Source of the DNA: Streptomyces sp. RerS4
Lineage (GTDB): Bacteria; Actinomycetota; Actinomycetes; Streptomycetales; Streptomycetaceae
NCBI RefSeq assembly: GCF_023515955.1
Contig: NZ_CP097322.1
Location: forward strand, 6,558,501-6,622,500
Length of the DNA stretch: 64,000 bases
Reading direction: 5' to 3'
In this document: piece by piece, positions 44,739 through 54,382 of the stretch
Layout: the number at the start of each line of letters is the position of its first letter
Position numbering within the stretch: the stretch's first letter is position 1
Made by a program: the position numbers and the translations under genes
The notes under the pieces: generated by a model
What the model was told of the DNA's origin: nothing
Databases searched by the model: none
Seen by the model: the letters and a program-made list of their open reading frames with translations, nothing else

Positions 44739-47663
44739 ATGTCGGCACATCCCCCACCCAGACCGCATGTCCGGCGCAGGCTGCTGACCGCCTCGGCCGT
44801 GGCCGCCTCGCTGTCCCTCCCCCTCGGTCTCACGGCCGTCGGTGCCGGCACCGCCGCAGCCGCGGCCGTGCAGTGCAGCGTCGACTACAAGACCAACGAC
44901 TGGGGCTCGGGCTTCACCGCCGAGCTCACCCTCACCAACCGGTCCGCGACCGCACTCGACGACTGGACCCTGACCTACGACCACTCCGGCAACCAGCGGC
45001 TGACCAACGGCTGGAACGGCACCTGGACCCAGTCCGGCAAGAGCGTCCGCGTCGCGGCGCCGGACTGGAACAAGACCGTCGCCGCCGGCGCGGCCGTCAC
45101 CGCCGGAGCCCAGTTCTCCTACAGCGGGACCAACGCCGCCCCCACCTCTTTCGCCGTCAACGGCACCCCGTGCGCCGGGGTTCACCAGCCCCCGGTCGCC
45201 GTCCTGACCAGCCCCACCGCAGGCGCCGTCTACACGGCGGGCACTCCCGTCCCGCTCGCCGCCACCGCCGCCGCGGCCGACGGCGCCACCGTCGCCAAGG
45301 TCGAGTTCTACAGCGACACCACGCTCCTGGGCACGGACACCACGGCACCCTTCACCCTGGATGCCACCGGCCTCGCCGCTGGTGCCCACTCCCTCTACGC
45401 CAAGGCCTACGACAGCCTCGCCGCCTCCGCCGAGTCGGCCCCCGTCGGCATCACGGTCGCCGCCGGCCCCGCGCTCGTCGCCAGCCCCGCACAGCTCTCC
45501 GTACGCCGGGGGGAGACCGGTACCTTCGACCTGAAGCTGTCCAAGCAGCCCACCGCGAACGTCGTGGTGGGAGTGGCCCGCACGTCGGGCAACACCGACC
45601 TCACCGCGACGCCCGCCTCGCTCACCTTCACCCCGGCGAACTGGAACACCGCCCAGAAGGTGACGGTCACCGCCGGGTCCACCGGCAGCGGCTCCGCCGT
45701 CTTCACCGCGACCGCCCCGGGCCACGCGAAGGCCGAGGTCACGGTCTTCGAGCCGGCCGCCGACTCGACCTACGACGCTCGCTTCCTCGACCTCCACGGT
45801 AAGATCACCAACCCGGCGAGCGGCTACTTCTCGCCCGAGGGCATTCCGTACCACTCCGTCGAGACGCTGATCGTGGAGGCCCCGGACCACGGGCACGAGA
45901 CGACCTCGGAGGCGTACAGCTACCTGATCTGGCTGCAGGCCATGTACGGGAAGATCACCGGGGACTGGACCAAGTTCAACGGCGCGTGGGAGATCATGGA
46001 GAAGTTCATGATCCCCACCCATGCCGACCAGCCGACGACCGGCTCGTACAACGCCTCCAAGCCGGCCACCTACGCCCCCGAGCACGACCTTCCCTCGCAG
46101 TATCCGGCCAGGCTCGACGGGGGAGTCGCCGCCGGCGCGGACCCGATCGCCGGCGAGCTGAAGAGCGCGTACGGCACGGACGACATCTACGGCATGCACT
46201 GGCTCCAGGACGTCGACAACGTCTACGGCTACGGCAACGAGCCCGGAAAGTGCTCCGCCGGACCGACCGCGACCGGACCTTCGTACATCAACACCTTCCA
46301 GCGCGGGCCCCAGGAATCGGTCTGGGAGACCGTTCCGCACCCCACCTGCGACAACTTCACCTTCGGTGGCAAGAACGGCTACCTCGACCTCTTCACCGGG
46401 GACTCCTCCTACGCCAAGCAGTGGAAGTTCACCAATGCCCCGGACGCCGATGCGCGTGCCATCCAGGCCGCCTACTGGGCCGACCTGTGGGCCAAGGAGC
46501 AGGGCAAGGGAAACCAGGTCACGGCGACCGTCGCCAAGGCGGCCAGGATGGGCGACTACCTGCGGTACTCCATGTTCGACAAGTACTTCAAGAAGGCCGG
46601 GAACTGTGTCGGCCCGACCGCCTGCCCCGCCGGCACCGGCAAGGACAGCGCGCACTACCTGATGTCCTGGTACTACGCCTGGGGCGGCGCCGCCGACACC
46701 TCGGCCGGCTGGTCCTGGCGGATCGGCTCCAGCCACGCGCACAGCGGTTACCAGAACCCCCTCGCCGCCTACGCGCTCAGCGAGTACGCCCCGCTGAAGC
46801 CCAAGTCGCCGACGGGCGCCGCGGACTGGGCGACCAGCCTCGACCGGCAGCTGGAGTTCTACCGATGGCTCCAGTCCGACGAGGGCGCCATCGCGGGCGG
46901 CGCCACCAACAGCTGGCAGGGGCGCTACGCACAGCCCCCGGCCGGGACCCCCACCTTCCACGGGCTGTTCTACGACGAGAAGCCGGTCTACCACGACCCT
47001 GCGTCCAACCAGTGGTTCGGCTTCCAGGCCTGGTCCATGGAGCGGGTCGCCGAGCTCTACCAGCAGACGGGTGACGCCGGCGCCAAGACGCTGCTCGACA
47101 AGTGGGTCGGCTGGGCCCTGTCGAAGACGACGATCAACCCCGACGGCACCTACCGCATCCCCTCCACCCTCAGGTGGTCCGGAGCCCCCGACACCTGGAA
47201 CGCGTCGGCTCCCGGCGCCAACACCGGCCTGCACGTCACCGTCGTCGACTACACCGACGACGTGGGCGTGGCCGCCGCGTACGCCAAGACCCTGACCTAC
47301 TACGCCGCGAAGTCCGGGAACGCCGAGGCCAAGCGGGTCGCCAAGGCCCTCCTCGACGGTATGTGGGCCCACCACCAGGACCCGCTGGGCGTCAGCGTCC
47401 AGGAGACGCGGACCGACTACAACCGATTCGACGACCCGGTGCACGTGCCCGGCGCGTGGACCGGCAGGATGCCGAACGGCGACACGGTGAACTCCTCGTC
47501 CACCTTCGCCTCGATCCGTACCTTCTACAAGGACGACCCGGCCTGGCCGAAGGTCGAGGCCTACCTCGCGGGCGGCGCCGCGCCCGTCTTCACGTACCAC
47601 CGGTTCTGGGCCCAGGCGGACATCGCCCTGGCCATGGGCTCGTACGCGGAGCTGCTGGAGTAA
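44739..47663 (+). CDS. secreted GH48 reducing-end cellobiohydrolase with N-terminal CBM2
   Basis: A 974-residue processive cellulase. Signal peptide about 1-42; CBM2 about 43-146; an Ig-like domain (about 150-245, HQPPVAVLTSPTAGAVY start); a second beta-sandwich (about 247-340); then GH48 (about 343-974). GH48 landmarks include YHSVETLIVEAPDHGHET, which holds the catalytic acid Glu, YGMHWLQDVDNVYGYG and WFGFQAWSMERVAELY. The ATG at 44739 has GAGGAG ten bases upstream. It is controlled by its own CebR box and divergent from the GH6 cellobiohydrolase. Confidence 0.94.
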   Translation: MSAHPPPRPHVRRRLLTASAVAASLSLPLGLTAVGAGTAAAAAVQCSVDYKTNDWGSGFTAELTLTNRSATALDDWTLTYDHSGNQRLTNGWNGTWTQSGKSVRVAAPDWNKTVAAGAAVTAGAQFSYSGTNAAPTSFAVNGTPCAGVHQPPVAVLTSPTAGAVYTAGTPVPLAATAAAADGATVAKVEFYSDTTLLGTDTTAPFTLDATGLAAGAHSLYAKAYDSLAASAESAPVGITVAAGPALVASPAQLSVRRGETGTFDLKLSKQPTANVVVGVARTSGNTDLTATPASLTFTPANWNTAQKVTVTAGSTGSGSAVFTATAPGHAKAEVTVFEPAADSTYDARFLDLHGKITNPASGYFSPEGIPYHSVETLIVEAPDHGHETTSEAYSYLIWLQAMYGKITGDWTKFNGAWEIMEKFMIPTHADQPTTGSYNASKPATYAPEHDLPSQYPARLDGGVAAGADPIAGELKSAYGTDDIYGMHWLQDVDNVYGYGNEPGKCSAGPTATGPSYINTFQRGPQESVWETVPHPTCDNFTFGGKNGYLDLFTGDSSYAKQWKFTNAPDADARAIQAAYWADLWAKEQGKGNQVTATVAKAARMGDYLRYSMFDKYFKKAGNCVGPTACPAGTGKDSAHYLMSWYYAWGGAADTSAGWSWRIGSSHAHSGYQNPLAAYALSEYAPLKPKSPTGAADWATSLDRQLEFYRWLQSDEGAIAGGATNSWQGRYAQPPAGTPTFHGLFYDEKPVYHDPASNQWFGFQAWSMERVAELYQQTGDAGAKTLLDKWVGWALSKTTINPDGTYRIPSTLRWSGAPDTWNASAPGANTGLHVTVVDYTDDVGVAAAYAKTLTYYAAKSGNAEAKRVAKALLDGMWAHHQDPLGVSVQETRTDYNRFDDPVHVPGAWTGRMPNGDTVNSSSTFASIRTFYKDDPAWPKVEAYLAGGAAPVFTYHRFWAQADIALAMGSYAELLE

Positions 47664-47700
47664 CGGCCCGCCCCGCCCGGAGCACAGCTCCGCGTACGAC

Positions 47701-47735
47701 GAGGCCGGGCAGTCCGTGAGGACCTGCCCGGCCTC
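47701..47735. terminator. 12-bp hairpin terminator after GH48
   Basis: GAGGCCGGGCAG and CTGCCCGGCCTC pair perfectly around an 11-base loop, starting 38 bases after the GH48 stop. It separates GH48 from GH74 transcriptionally. Confidence 0.75.
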
Positions 47736-47751
47736 CGAGCGGTTCGTGAAA

Positions 47752-47831
47752 AAAGTTTCCGGCTCAAGGCAACCCTTTGCGGGGCCTGTGACCACAAGGA
47801 GTCGGATCCGGCCGTCCGGTAGCCGGATCCG
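47752..47831 (+). promoter_or_regulatory. leader region of the GH74 gene with hairpin and possible ECF-type promoter
   Basis: GGCAACC (47768-47774) resembles the -35 element of several ECF sigma factors; a matching -10 is not certain. Downstream, CGGATCCGGC (47803-47812) pairs perfectly with GCCGGATCCG (47822-47831), forming a hairpin 36 bases before the start codon. No CebR box is seen here. Confidence 0.3.
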
Positions 47832-47867
47832 CCTTTCCTCCGGTGGCATGCAAGGAGAACACCCCCC

Positions 47868-50492
47868 ATGAAGAACCCCATGAACGGCGGGCGCCGCGGG
47901 CGTCACCGCCGTCGCTGGACCGCGACCGGTCTGCTGATCGGCGTGCCCGCCGTCCTCGTGCCGTATCTCCTGTTCGTGCAGGAGGACTCGCAGGCCGCGA
48001 CGGTCGACGGCGATGCCTACTACCGGCTGATTTCCGTACGCAGCGGCAAGGCGCTGGACGTCAACGCCTTCTCCACCGCCGACGGCACCCGCATCCAGCA
48101 GTGGACCGACCAGAACACCGCCAACCAGCAGTGGAGGCTGAAGCCCACCGGGGACGGCTACTACGAGCTGGTGAACCGCAACAGCGGCAAAGTGCTGGGC
48201 ATAGCGGGCGATTCGACCGCCCAAGGGGCCGCCGCCGAGCAGCAGAGCGACAGCGCCTCCACCTCCCAGGAGTGGCGGATCGACGACGTGAGTGGTTCCG
48301 GCGCCGTCGTCTTCACCTCCCGCAGGAGCGGCCAGGTCCTGGACGTCTTCGGTGGCTCCACGGCCGACGGCGCGGCAGTCATCCAGTACGGCGGCCATGG
48401 CAGCACCAACCAGCAGTGGAAGCTGGTGAAGACGGCCGAGACCCCGGCGCCCGGATCCGGACCGTACGCGTGGCGAAACGCCCAGGTGGTCGGCGGCGGT
48501 TACGTCTCCGGGCTGGTGTTCAACCCTCGGGAGAAGGGCCTGCTGTACGCGCGTACCGACATGGGCGGCGCCTACCGCTGGGACACCGGGGCCGAGCAGT
48601 GGATCCCGCTGACCGACTGGCTCGGCGAGAAGGACTGGAACCTGCTGGGCATCGACGCGCTGGCCACCGACCCGGTCGACCCGGGCCGGCTCTACCTCGC
48701 GGCGGGCACCTACACCAACAACTGGGCCGGCAACGGCGCGATCCTGCGCTCCAAGGACCGGGGCCGCACCTTCCAGCGCACCGATCTGCCCTTCAAGCTG
48801 GGCGGCAACGAGGACGGCCGCGGGGCCGGCGAACGGCTGGCGATCAACCCCGCGGACAACGCCACCCTGCTGCTGGGCACCCGCAAGAACGGCCTGTGGC
48901 GCAGCAGCGACCACGGCGCGACATGGAGCCAGGTCTCCTCGTTCCCCGTCAAGGACGGGGCGAGCAGCGGCGGGGGCATCTCCTTCGTGACGTACGGCCC
49001 GGCCGGCAGCAAGACGATCTACGTCGGCGTCGCCGACAGGTCCACCTCCCTCTACCGCTCCACCGACGGAGGCAGCACCTGGCAGGCCGTCCCCGGGCAG
49101 CCCACCGGACAGATGCCGCAGCACGGCGTGCTCTCCGGCGACGGCTCGCTGTACCTGACGTACACCAACGCCCTCGGCCCCAACGGCGTGACGGCGGGCT
49201 CGGTGTGGAAGCACACGCCGGCCGGCGGGGCGTGGAAGAACGTTTCCCCGTCCCAGGGCAACTACGGGTTCTCCGGTCTGGCCGTCGACCCGCGCAAGCC
49301 CTCCACGGTGATGGTCACCACCCTCGGCCGCTGGTGGCCGGAGGACGAGATCTACCGGACCACCGACGGCGGCACGACCTGGAAGGCCCTGGCCGACAAG
49401 TCGGTGCGGGACGCCTCCGCCGCTCCTTACGTGGGTACCGGAACCGGGCACTGGATGACCGCCCTGGCCATCGATCCCTTCGACTCCGGGCACGTGCTGT
49501 ACGGCACCGGCAGCGGCATCCTGCGCAGCAAGGACGCCAACGCCTCCGACAGCGGCGCCACCAGCCACTGGAGCGTGGGGGCCCGAGGGCTGGAGGAGAC
49601 CGCGCTGCTGGACGCGATCGCCCCGCCCGGCGGCGCCCACGTCATCACCGCCATGGGCGACCTGGGCGGTTTCCGCCACGATTCCCTGACCGAGGTGCCC
49701 GCCGGGCGACTGAAGAACCCGATGATGACCAACAGCACCGACATCGATTTCGCCCAGTCCAACCCCGCGGTGATGGTCCGCGTCGGTCGTGGCGGCGAGA
49801 AGGACGGCGCCTACTCCACCGACGGAGGCCGCAACTGGAACGGCTTCGCGTCGGAGCCGGTGGCCGGCGCCGACACCGGTCGGGTATCGCTGTCCGCCGA
49901 CGGCTCGACCATCGTCTGGACGCAGGCCGGCCAGGCCCCGTACCGCTCGACCGACAGGGGAGCGAGCTGGTCGAAGGTCAGCGGCCTGGGCACCGACGCC
50001 GTCGTCGTCGCCGACCGTTCCTCGGCCGGGACGTTCTACTCACTGGCCGGCGGCACGCTCTACGCCAGCACCGACGGCGGGGCGACCTTCAGCGCCCGCG
50101 CCACCAACCTGCCCGACGGCCGGCTCACGGCCGTCCCCGGCATCGCCGGAGACCTGTGGATCGCAGGCAGCGCCAAGGGGCTGGCGCACTCCACCGACGG
50201 CGGCCGCACCTTCACCACGCTCAAAACGGTGCAATCCGCCTCCGCCCTCGGCTTCGGCAAGGCCGCACCGGGCGCCGACTATCAGGCCCTGTACCTGATC
50301 GGCACCGTCAAGGACGTCACCGGCGTCTTCCGCTCCACCGACAAGGGCGCCACCTGGCTCCGCGTCAACGACGACGCCCACCAGTGGGGCAGCATCGGCG
50401 GCACCGGCGTCATCACCGGCGACCCCGACACCTACGGGCGTGTCTACGTCGGCACCAACGGACGCGGCCTCCAGTACGGCGACCCGTCCTGA
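47868..50492 (+). CDS. secreted GH74 xyloglucanase with N-terminal RICIN domain
   Basis: An 874-residue enzyme cleaving the glucan backbone of xyloglucan. An Arg-rich N-terminus with a signal/anchor helix (about 20-40) precedes a RICIN_B lectin domain (about 45-195, NQQW repeats) and the double seven-bladed propeller of GH74 (about 205-874) with many STDGG-type blade motifs. The two catalytic Asp positions of the family are visible, in YARTDMGGAYRWD and ALAIDPFDSGHVLYGTG. Most actinobacterial GH74 enzymes carry CBM2 rather than a lectin. AAGGAG precedes the ATG by ten bases. Confidence 0.93.
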   Translation: MKNPMNGGRRGRHRRRWTATGLLIGVPAVLVPYLLFVQEDSQAATVDGDAYYRLISVRSGKALDVNAFSTADGTRIQQWTDQNTANQQWRLKPTGDGYYELVNRNSGKVLGIAGDSTAQGAAAEQQSDSASTSQEWRIDDVSGSGAVVFTSRRSGQVLDVFGGSTADGAAVIQYGGHGSTNQQWKLVKTAETPAPGSGPYAWRNAQVVGGGYVSGLVFNPREKGLLYARTDMGGAYRWDTGAEQWIPLTDWLGEKDWNLLGIDALATDPVDPGRLYLAAGTYTNNWAGNGAILRSKDRGRTFQRTDLPFKLGGNEDGRGAGERLAINPADNATLLLGTRKNGLWRSSDHGATWSQVSSFPVKDGASSGGGISFVTYGPAGSKTIYVGVADRSTSLYRSTDGGSTWQAVPGQPTGQMPQHGVLSGDGSLYLTYTNALGPNGVTAGSVWKHTPAGGAWKNVSPSQGNYGFSGLAVDPRKPSTVMVTTLGRWWPEDEIYRTTDGGTTWKALADKSVRDASAAPYVGTGTGHWMTALAIDPFDSGHVLYGTGSGILRSKDANASDSGATSHWSVGARGLEETALLDAIAPPGGAHVITAMGDLGGFRHDSLTEVPAGRLKNPMMTNSTDIDFAQSNPAVMVRVGRGGEKDGAYSTDGGRNWNGFASEPVAGADTGRVSLSADGSTIVWTQAGQAPYRSTDRGASWSKVSGLGTDAVVVADRSSAGTFYSLAGGTLYASTDGGATFSARATNLPDGRLTAVPGIAGDLWIAGSAKGLAHSTDGGRTFTTLKTVQSASALGFGKAAPGADYQALYLIGTVKDVTGVFRSTDKGATWLRVNDDAHQWGSIGGTGVITGDPDTYGRVYVGTNGRGLQYGDPS

Positions 50493-50505
50493 CCCCAACG
50501 CCCGA

Positions 50506-50539
50506 GCGGGGCGGCAGGCTCAACGGCCTGCCGCCCCGC
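50506..50539. terminator. 14-bp hairpin between convergent GH74 and the aldolase-like gene
   Basis: GCGGGGCGGCAGGC and GCCTGCCGCCCCGC pair perfectly around TCAACG, 14 bases after the GH74 stop and 35 before the opposing stop. It marks the boundary between the polysaccharide region and the biosynthetic operon. Confidence 0.82.
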
Positions 50540-50573
50540 CACGGCCGAGGAACCCGGCCGTCGCCCCCGCCGG

Positions 50574-51773
50574 CTACTTCGTCATGCGGTTCGCGGAGAA
50601 GGCCGGCGCCTTCCCCAGCGCTTCGATCGCCTCTTCCATCTCGCGGACCCTACGGCGCAGTCGCACCAGTTCCTCGCGTTCGGCCGTGGTCAGCGCACCC
50701 GCCTGCCCTTCGCCCCGCTCCACCGCCAGCTCCTGCGCGATCGCCGCCGCGAACGCGTCCACGTCGTCCTCGGTGGTGTCGAAGGAGGTCATCCAGCGGA
50801 CCTCGCCGGCCCGCTCGTCCCAGGTGTAGAAGCGGAAACGCTTCTGGAGACGCTCGGTGACGGCCGGAGGCAGGACGGCGAAGATCTGGTTGGCCTGCAC
50901 CGGGCGGGCGATCTCCAGGCCCGGAAGTTCGCGCACCGCCTCGTACAGCCGCTGGGTCATCGCGTTGGAGCGAGCCGCCGAGCGAAGCCAGAGGTCGCCG
51001 CCGAGCAGCGCCTCGAACTGAACCGACATGAAACGCATCTTGGAGCCCAGCTGCATGCTCGTCTTGCGCAGGTGGGCCATGCCGCGCACCGCATCCTCGT
51101 TGAGCGCTATCACCAACTCGCCGAAGAGCAGCCCGTTCTTGGTGCCGCCGAGCGAGAGGACGTCCACGCCGGCGTCGGTGGTCATCTCGCGCAGGGACAC
51201 GCCCAGGGTGGCGGCGGCGTTGGCGAGCCGGGCGCCGTCCAGGTACACGAGCATGCCGAGCTCGTGCGCGTGGTCGCAGATCGCACGGATCTCGTCCGGC
51301 GTGTAGCAGGTGCCGAGCTCGGTGGACTGGGCGATCGAGACGACCTTGGGCCGGGCCCGGTGCTCGTCCTCGAAGCCCCATGCCTGACGGTCAATCAGCT
51401 CGGGGGTGAGCTTGCCGTCCCATGTGGGCACCGTCAGGAGCTTGATCCCGGCGACCTTCTCGGGCGCACCGCCCTCGTCGACATTGATGTGGGCCGACTC
51501 GGCGCAGACCACGGCCTCCCAGCGGTCGAGCATGGTCTGGAGCGCGACCACGTTCGCGCCGGTGCCGTTGAAGACCGGGTACGCGTGCGCGGTGGGGCCG
51601 AAGTGGCCGCGCACCACTTCCTGGAGGCGCTCGGTGTAGACGTCGGCGCCGTAGCTGACCTGGTGGCCGCCGTTGGCCAGGGCGATCGCCGCAAGGATTT
51701 CGGGGTGCACACCCGCGTAGTTGTCGCTGGCGAAGCCGCGCTCGTCCGGGTCGTGTCGTCGCTGTACGGTCAT
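50574..51773 (-). CDS. PLP-dependent threonine-aldolase-like (beta-eliminating lyase) enzyme
   Basis: A 399-residue fold-type I PLP enzyme of the low-specificity threonine aldolase group. The N-terminal FASDNYAGVHPEI motif, LVYLDGARLANAA, and the PLP Lys in SLGGTKNGLL (about 212) are all present. The last 40 residues form a charged coiled coil not usual in the family. Such enzymes split threonine or allo-threonine to glycine and acetaldehyde, or make beta-hydroxy amino acids in reverse. It is the last gene of the biosynthetic operon, 70 bases after the MFS gene. A role in supplying glycine for hydrazine formation is inference. Confidence 0.82.
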   Translation of the reverse strand: MTVQRRHDPDERGFASDNYAGVHPEILAAIALANGGHQVSYGADVYTERLQEVVRGHFGPTAHAYPVFNGTGANVVALQTMLDRWEAVVCAESAHINVDEGGAPEKVAGIKLLTVPTWDGKLTPELIDRQAWGFEDEHRARPKVVSIAQSTELGTCYTPDEIRAICDHAHELGMLVYLDGARLANAAATLGVSLREMTTDAGVDVLSLGGTKNGLLFGELVIALNEDAVRGMAHLRKTSMQLGSKMRFMSVQFEALLGGDLWLRSAARSNAMTQRLYEAVRELPGLEIARPVQANQIFAVLPPAVTERLQKRFRFYTWDERAGEVRWMTSFDTTEDDVDAFAAAIAQELAVERGEGQAGALTTAEREELVRLRRRVREMEEAIEALGKAPAFSANRMTK

Positions 51774-51843
51774 GGTGCTCGCTTACTTGTTTCGGTGGTA
51801 GGGGTGTGACACATGTGGTCCGGACGGGCGCCGGCCGGTCCGC

Positions 51844-53124
51844 TCAGGCCGGGGCCGGCTCCGTCCGCGCGCGGGCCTTCTCCAGGCCGCGTACCAACGG
51901 CGGCGCGGCGAGCCCGAGCAGGGCGAAGAGCGCCGCGATGACCAGCCAGCCGGTTGCCGCCGCGCCGACGACCAGGGAGGTCATCAGCCACGGCCCGGCG
52001 AACTGCTGGAGCCCGCGCCCCAGGGAGAACACCGCCTGGTACTCCCCCTGCCGGCCCGCCGGGGCGAGCCCGAAGGACAGGCCCCAGCTCGCGGACGCCT
52101 GGTACAGCTCGCCGAGGACGAGCACCAGCGTGCCGCCCAGCAAGGCCGCGCTGTCCAGGAGCGCGCCGTGGCCCCCGCTCACCGCGAAGACCAGGCAGGA
52201 CGCCCCCAGCGCCCACCCCGCCCAGCGCAGCATACGTGCCGCTCCCGCCGGGGTGCGCGCGCCCCTGCTGACCGCGACCTGGAACAACAGCACCAGGACG
52301 GTGTCCAGGATCAGCAGTCCCGACACCAGCATCGCCGGCGCGTCGGTGGCGGTGACGATCCACAGCGGCAGACCGACCGTCAGCAACGGGTGGTACAGCT
52401 CCAGGGCACCGCACACCAGCGCGACCGCCACATAGCGCACATCCCGCAGCGCGCCGCTGCGCAGTACCCCGCCCGGCGCCTCGGCGGCGGTGGCCCGGGG
52501 CCCGGCGCCCGCGGGCAGCCGCATCCCGAGCAGCACGGCGACGGAGACCAACTGGAGGGCGGCGTTGACGAGGACCGTGACGTACAGGGCGGTCGAGGTG
52601 CCGGCCGCGATGGCGGCTCCGGCCAGCGCGGCGCCGCCGAGGAAGCCCAGGTTGAACAGGCTGCGCATCTGCGCGCTCACCTTGACCCGATCCGCCTCGC
52701 CCACCAGCGCGTCGGTGAGCGACGCCTGGAGCGCGCCCGCCGAGGTCTCCAGGACCGCGATGGCGCAGGCGACCACGAGGAACGCGGCGAAGCCGTCCAC
52801 CAGGCAGTACGCGGTGAAGCCGGCGGCCGCGAGCAGGAAGTTGACGGTGAGCACCCGGCCCGCGCCGAGCCGGTCCGCGAGTCGACCGATGGGCACGGTG
52901 CAGACCAGACCGCAGAGCCCGGCGACCGACAGGGCGAGGCCCACGCGCTGGGCGGGGATGCCGATGGTCCGGGTGAAGAACACGGCGCTGGAGGTGAGGA
53001 ACACCCCGAGCCCCAGGGACTGGATGAGCGTGAGGACGCCGAGCCTGCGCGCGTTCCCGGCGGCCGGAAGGGTCTCCCGGAACCACTCGCGCAGCACGGC
53101 GTCGTGCCGGCGTGCCTCAGCCAC
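51844..53124 (-). CDS. MFS transporter, probable product exporter
   Basis: A 426-residue membrane protein with about twelve hydrophobic segments and an MFS loop motif after helix 2 (GRLADRLGAGRVL). The GTG at 53124 overlaps the upstream ATP-grasp stop by eight bases, with GGGAG upstream, so it is coupled to the biosynthetic genes and probably exports their product. An upstream start is possible, but that extra sequence is the out-of-frame end of the ATP-grasp gene. Confidence 0.85.
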   Translation of the reverse strand: MAEARRHDAVLREWFRETLPAAGNARRLGVLTLIQSLGLGVFLTSSAVFFTRTIGIPAQRVGLALSVAGLCGLVCTVPIGRLADRLGAGRVLTVNFLLAAAGFTAYCLVDGFAAFLVVACAIAVLETSAGALQASLTDALVGEADRVKVSAQMRSLFNLGFLGGAALAGAAIAAGTSTALYVTVLVNAALQLVSVAVLLGMRLPAGAGPRATAAEAPGGVLRSGALRDVRYVAVALVCGALELYHPLLTVGLPLWIVTATDAPAMLVSGLLILDTVLVLLFQVAVSRGARTPAGAARMLRWAGWALGASCLVFAVSGGHGALLDSAALLGGTLVLVLGELYQASASWGLSFGLAPAGRQGEYQAVFSLGRGLQQFAGPWLMTSLVVGAAATGWLVIAALFALLGLAAPPLVRGLEKARARTEPAPA

Positions 53125-54382
53125 GCGGCTCGGCTCCCTCGGCCCGCTCGGCTTCCCCGGCCCGCTCGGTCCGCAGCCCGTACACCTCCATCGCGGTGTG
53201 CACGGCGGCGCGTACCCCGGCGGCGCTCCGCCCCCGGAAACGGAAGATCCCGCAGCCCTCGTCATAACTGCCGGGCCCGGTCATGATCTGCCCGATCGCG
53301 GGCAGTTCCTCGTGGTAGACCTCGGGGACGGCCGACCGGGGCGAGGTGCGCGCGACGACCCGTCCGGGCAGCTCGCGCGGAGCGGGGTAGATGAGCCAGC
53401 CGCCGGCCCGGGGCCCGACCGGTTCGGACGGCTGCCACAGCGGGGGCAGGCCCAGGGCCGCCCGGAACGCCTCGGCGAACAGGTCGATGCCGTAGAGGTC
53501 GACGTGCAGGAACGGCACCTGCGCGCCGCCCGGCCGCAGCCCGACCTCCAGGAACACCAGCTCGCCTCCCGGACGCCGGATCGCCTCCAGGTGGAACGCG
53601 CCGTCGCGCAGCCCGAGCGCCCGCAGACAGCGGTCGGCGAACGTGGTGAGCTCGTCGCGCTCGGGTCCCGGGTCGAGCAGGACGGAGCCGAGCGGGCGGC
53701 CGTGCGCGTAGTCCAGGCAGGTGTGGACGTACTGGGAAGCGGTGACGAAGTGGAGGCGGCCGGAGCGGCGGACGCCGTCGACGTGGAAGATGTCCCCCTC
53801 GACGTACTCCTCGCACTCGTACGCCTCGGGGTCGACGCCCCCCAGCGCGTCGCGCAGTTCGTCGGCGCTGTGGACGACCGTGACTCCCTGGGAGCCCGCC
53901 GCGGCGCGCGGCTTGAGGACCAGGGGCAGACCGCCTAGGGCGTCGACGACCGCCTCCGCCGAGGGAGCGTCGTCGAGGCGCAGGAACCGGGGAACCCGCA
54001 ATCCGGCCGCGCCCACCGCGCTCTTCATGGCGGGCTTGTCCTTGAACCGCTCGACGAGGCCGAGACCGTAGCCGCCGCAGACGCCGAGCGCGGCCGAGAG
54101 CCGGGCGGCCGTCAGGATGTCGTACTCGGACTGGCCGAAGACGGCCTCGGGCGTGCCGTGCCGGTCCGCGATCTCCCGTACGAGGGGCAGCAGGTCGTCG
54201 TGGGCGAGGCTGTCGCGCACATGGACCTCGGTCGCCCCGTCCTGGTCGAGCGCGGGCAGTCCCCCGGGCGTGGTGAGGTACACCGTTCGGCAGGGGTGGC
54301 CGTCGAGGAAACGGTGGTATTCGCCGAACTCGTCACCGGAACGGTTGAGGACGATGTACAGCGGTGTGGTCCGGTCGCTCAC
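53117..54382 (-). CDS. ATP-grasp ligase 1
   Basis: A 421-residue ATP-grasp protein. Visible elements: KDKPAMKSAVGAAGLRVPRF (start of the grasp module), LPLVLKPRAAAGSQGV (ATP-binding lysine and flexible loop), EEYVEGDIFHVDG, and VFLEVGLRPGG with the metal-binding acidic residue. It lacks biotin-carboxylase partners and resembles carboxylate-amine ligases such as BacD or carnosine synthase types, which make peptide bonds through an acyl phosphate. The GTG overlaps the stop of the MetRS-like gene (GTGA). The C-terminal 20 residues are Glu/Arg-rich. Substrates unknown. Confidence 0.8.
   Translation of the reverse strand: MSDRTTPLYIVLNRSGDEFGEYHRFLDGHPCRTVYLTTPGGLPALDQDGATEVHVRDSLAHDDLLPLVREIADRHGTPEAVFGQSEYDILTAARLSAALGVCGGYGLGLVERFKDKPAMKSAVGAAGLRVPRFLRLDDAPSAEAVVDALGGLPLVLKPRAAAGSQGVTVVHSADELRDALGGVDPEAYECEEYVEGDIFHVDGVRRSGRLHFVTASQYVHTCLDYAHGRPLGSVLLDPGPERDELTTFADRCLRALGLRDGAFHLEAIRRPGGELVFLEVGLRPGGAQVPFLHVDLYGIDLFAEAFRAALGLPPLWQPSEPVGPRAGGWLIYPAPRELPGRVVARTSPRSAVPEVYHEELPAIGQIMTGPGSYDEGCGIFRFRGRSAAGVRAAVHTAMEVYGLRTERAGEAERAEGAEPRG

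Noticed and set aside
44247..49679. A 1810-codon open frame on the minus strand across GH48 and GH74
   Set aside because: It is antisense to two strongly supported glycoside hydrolases, rich in Gly, Val, Arg and Ala with no domain, and reflects stop-poor high-GC DNA.
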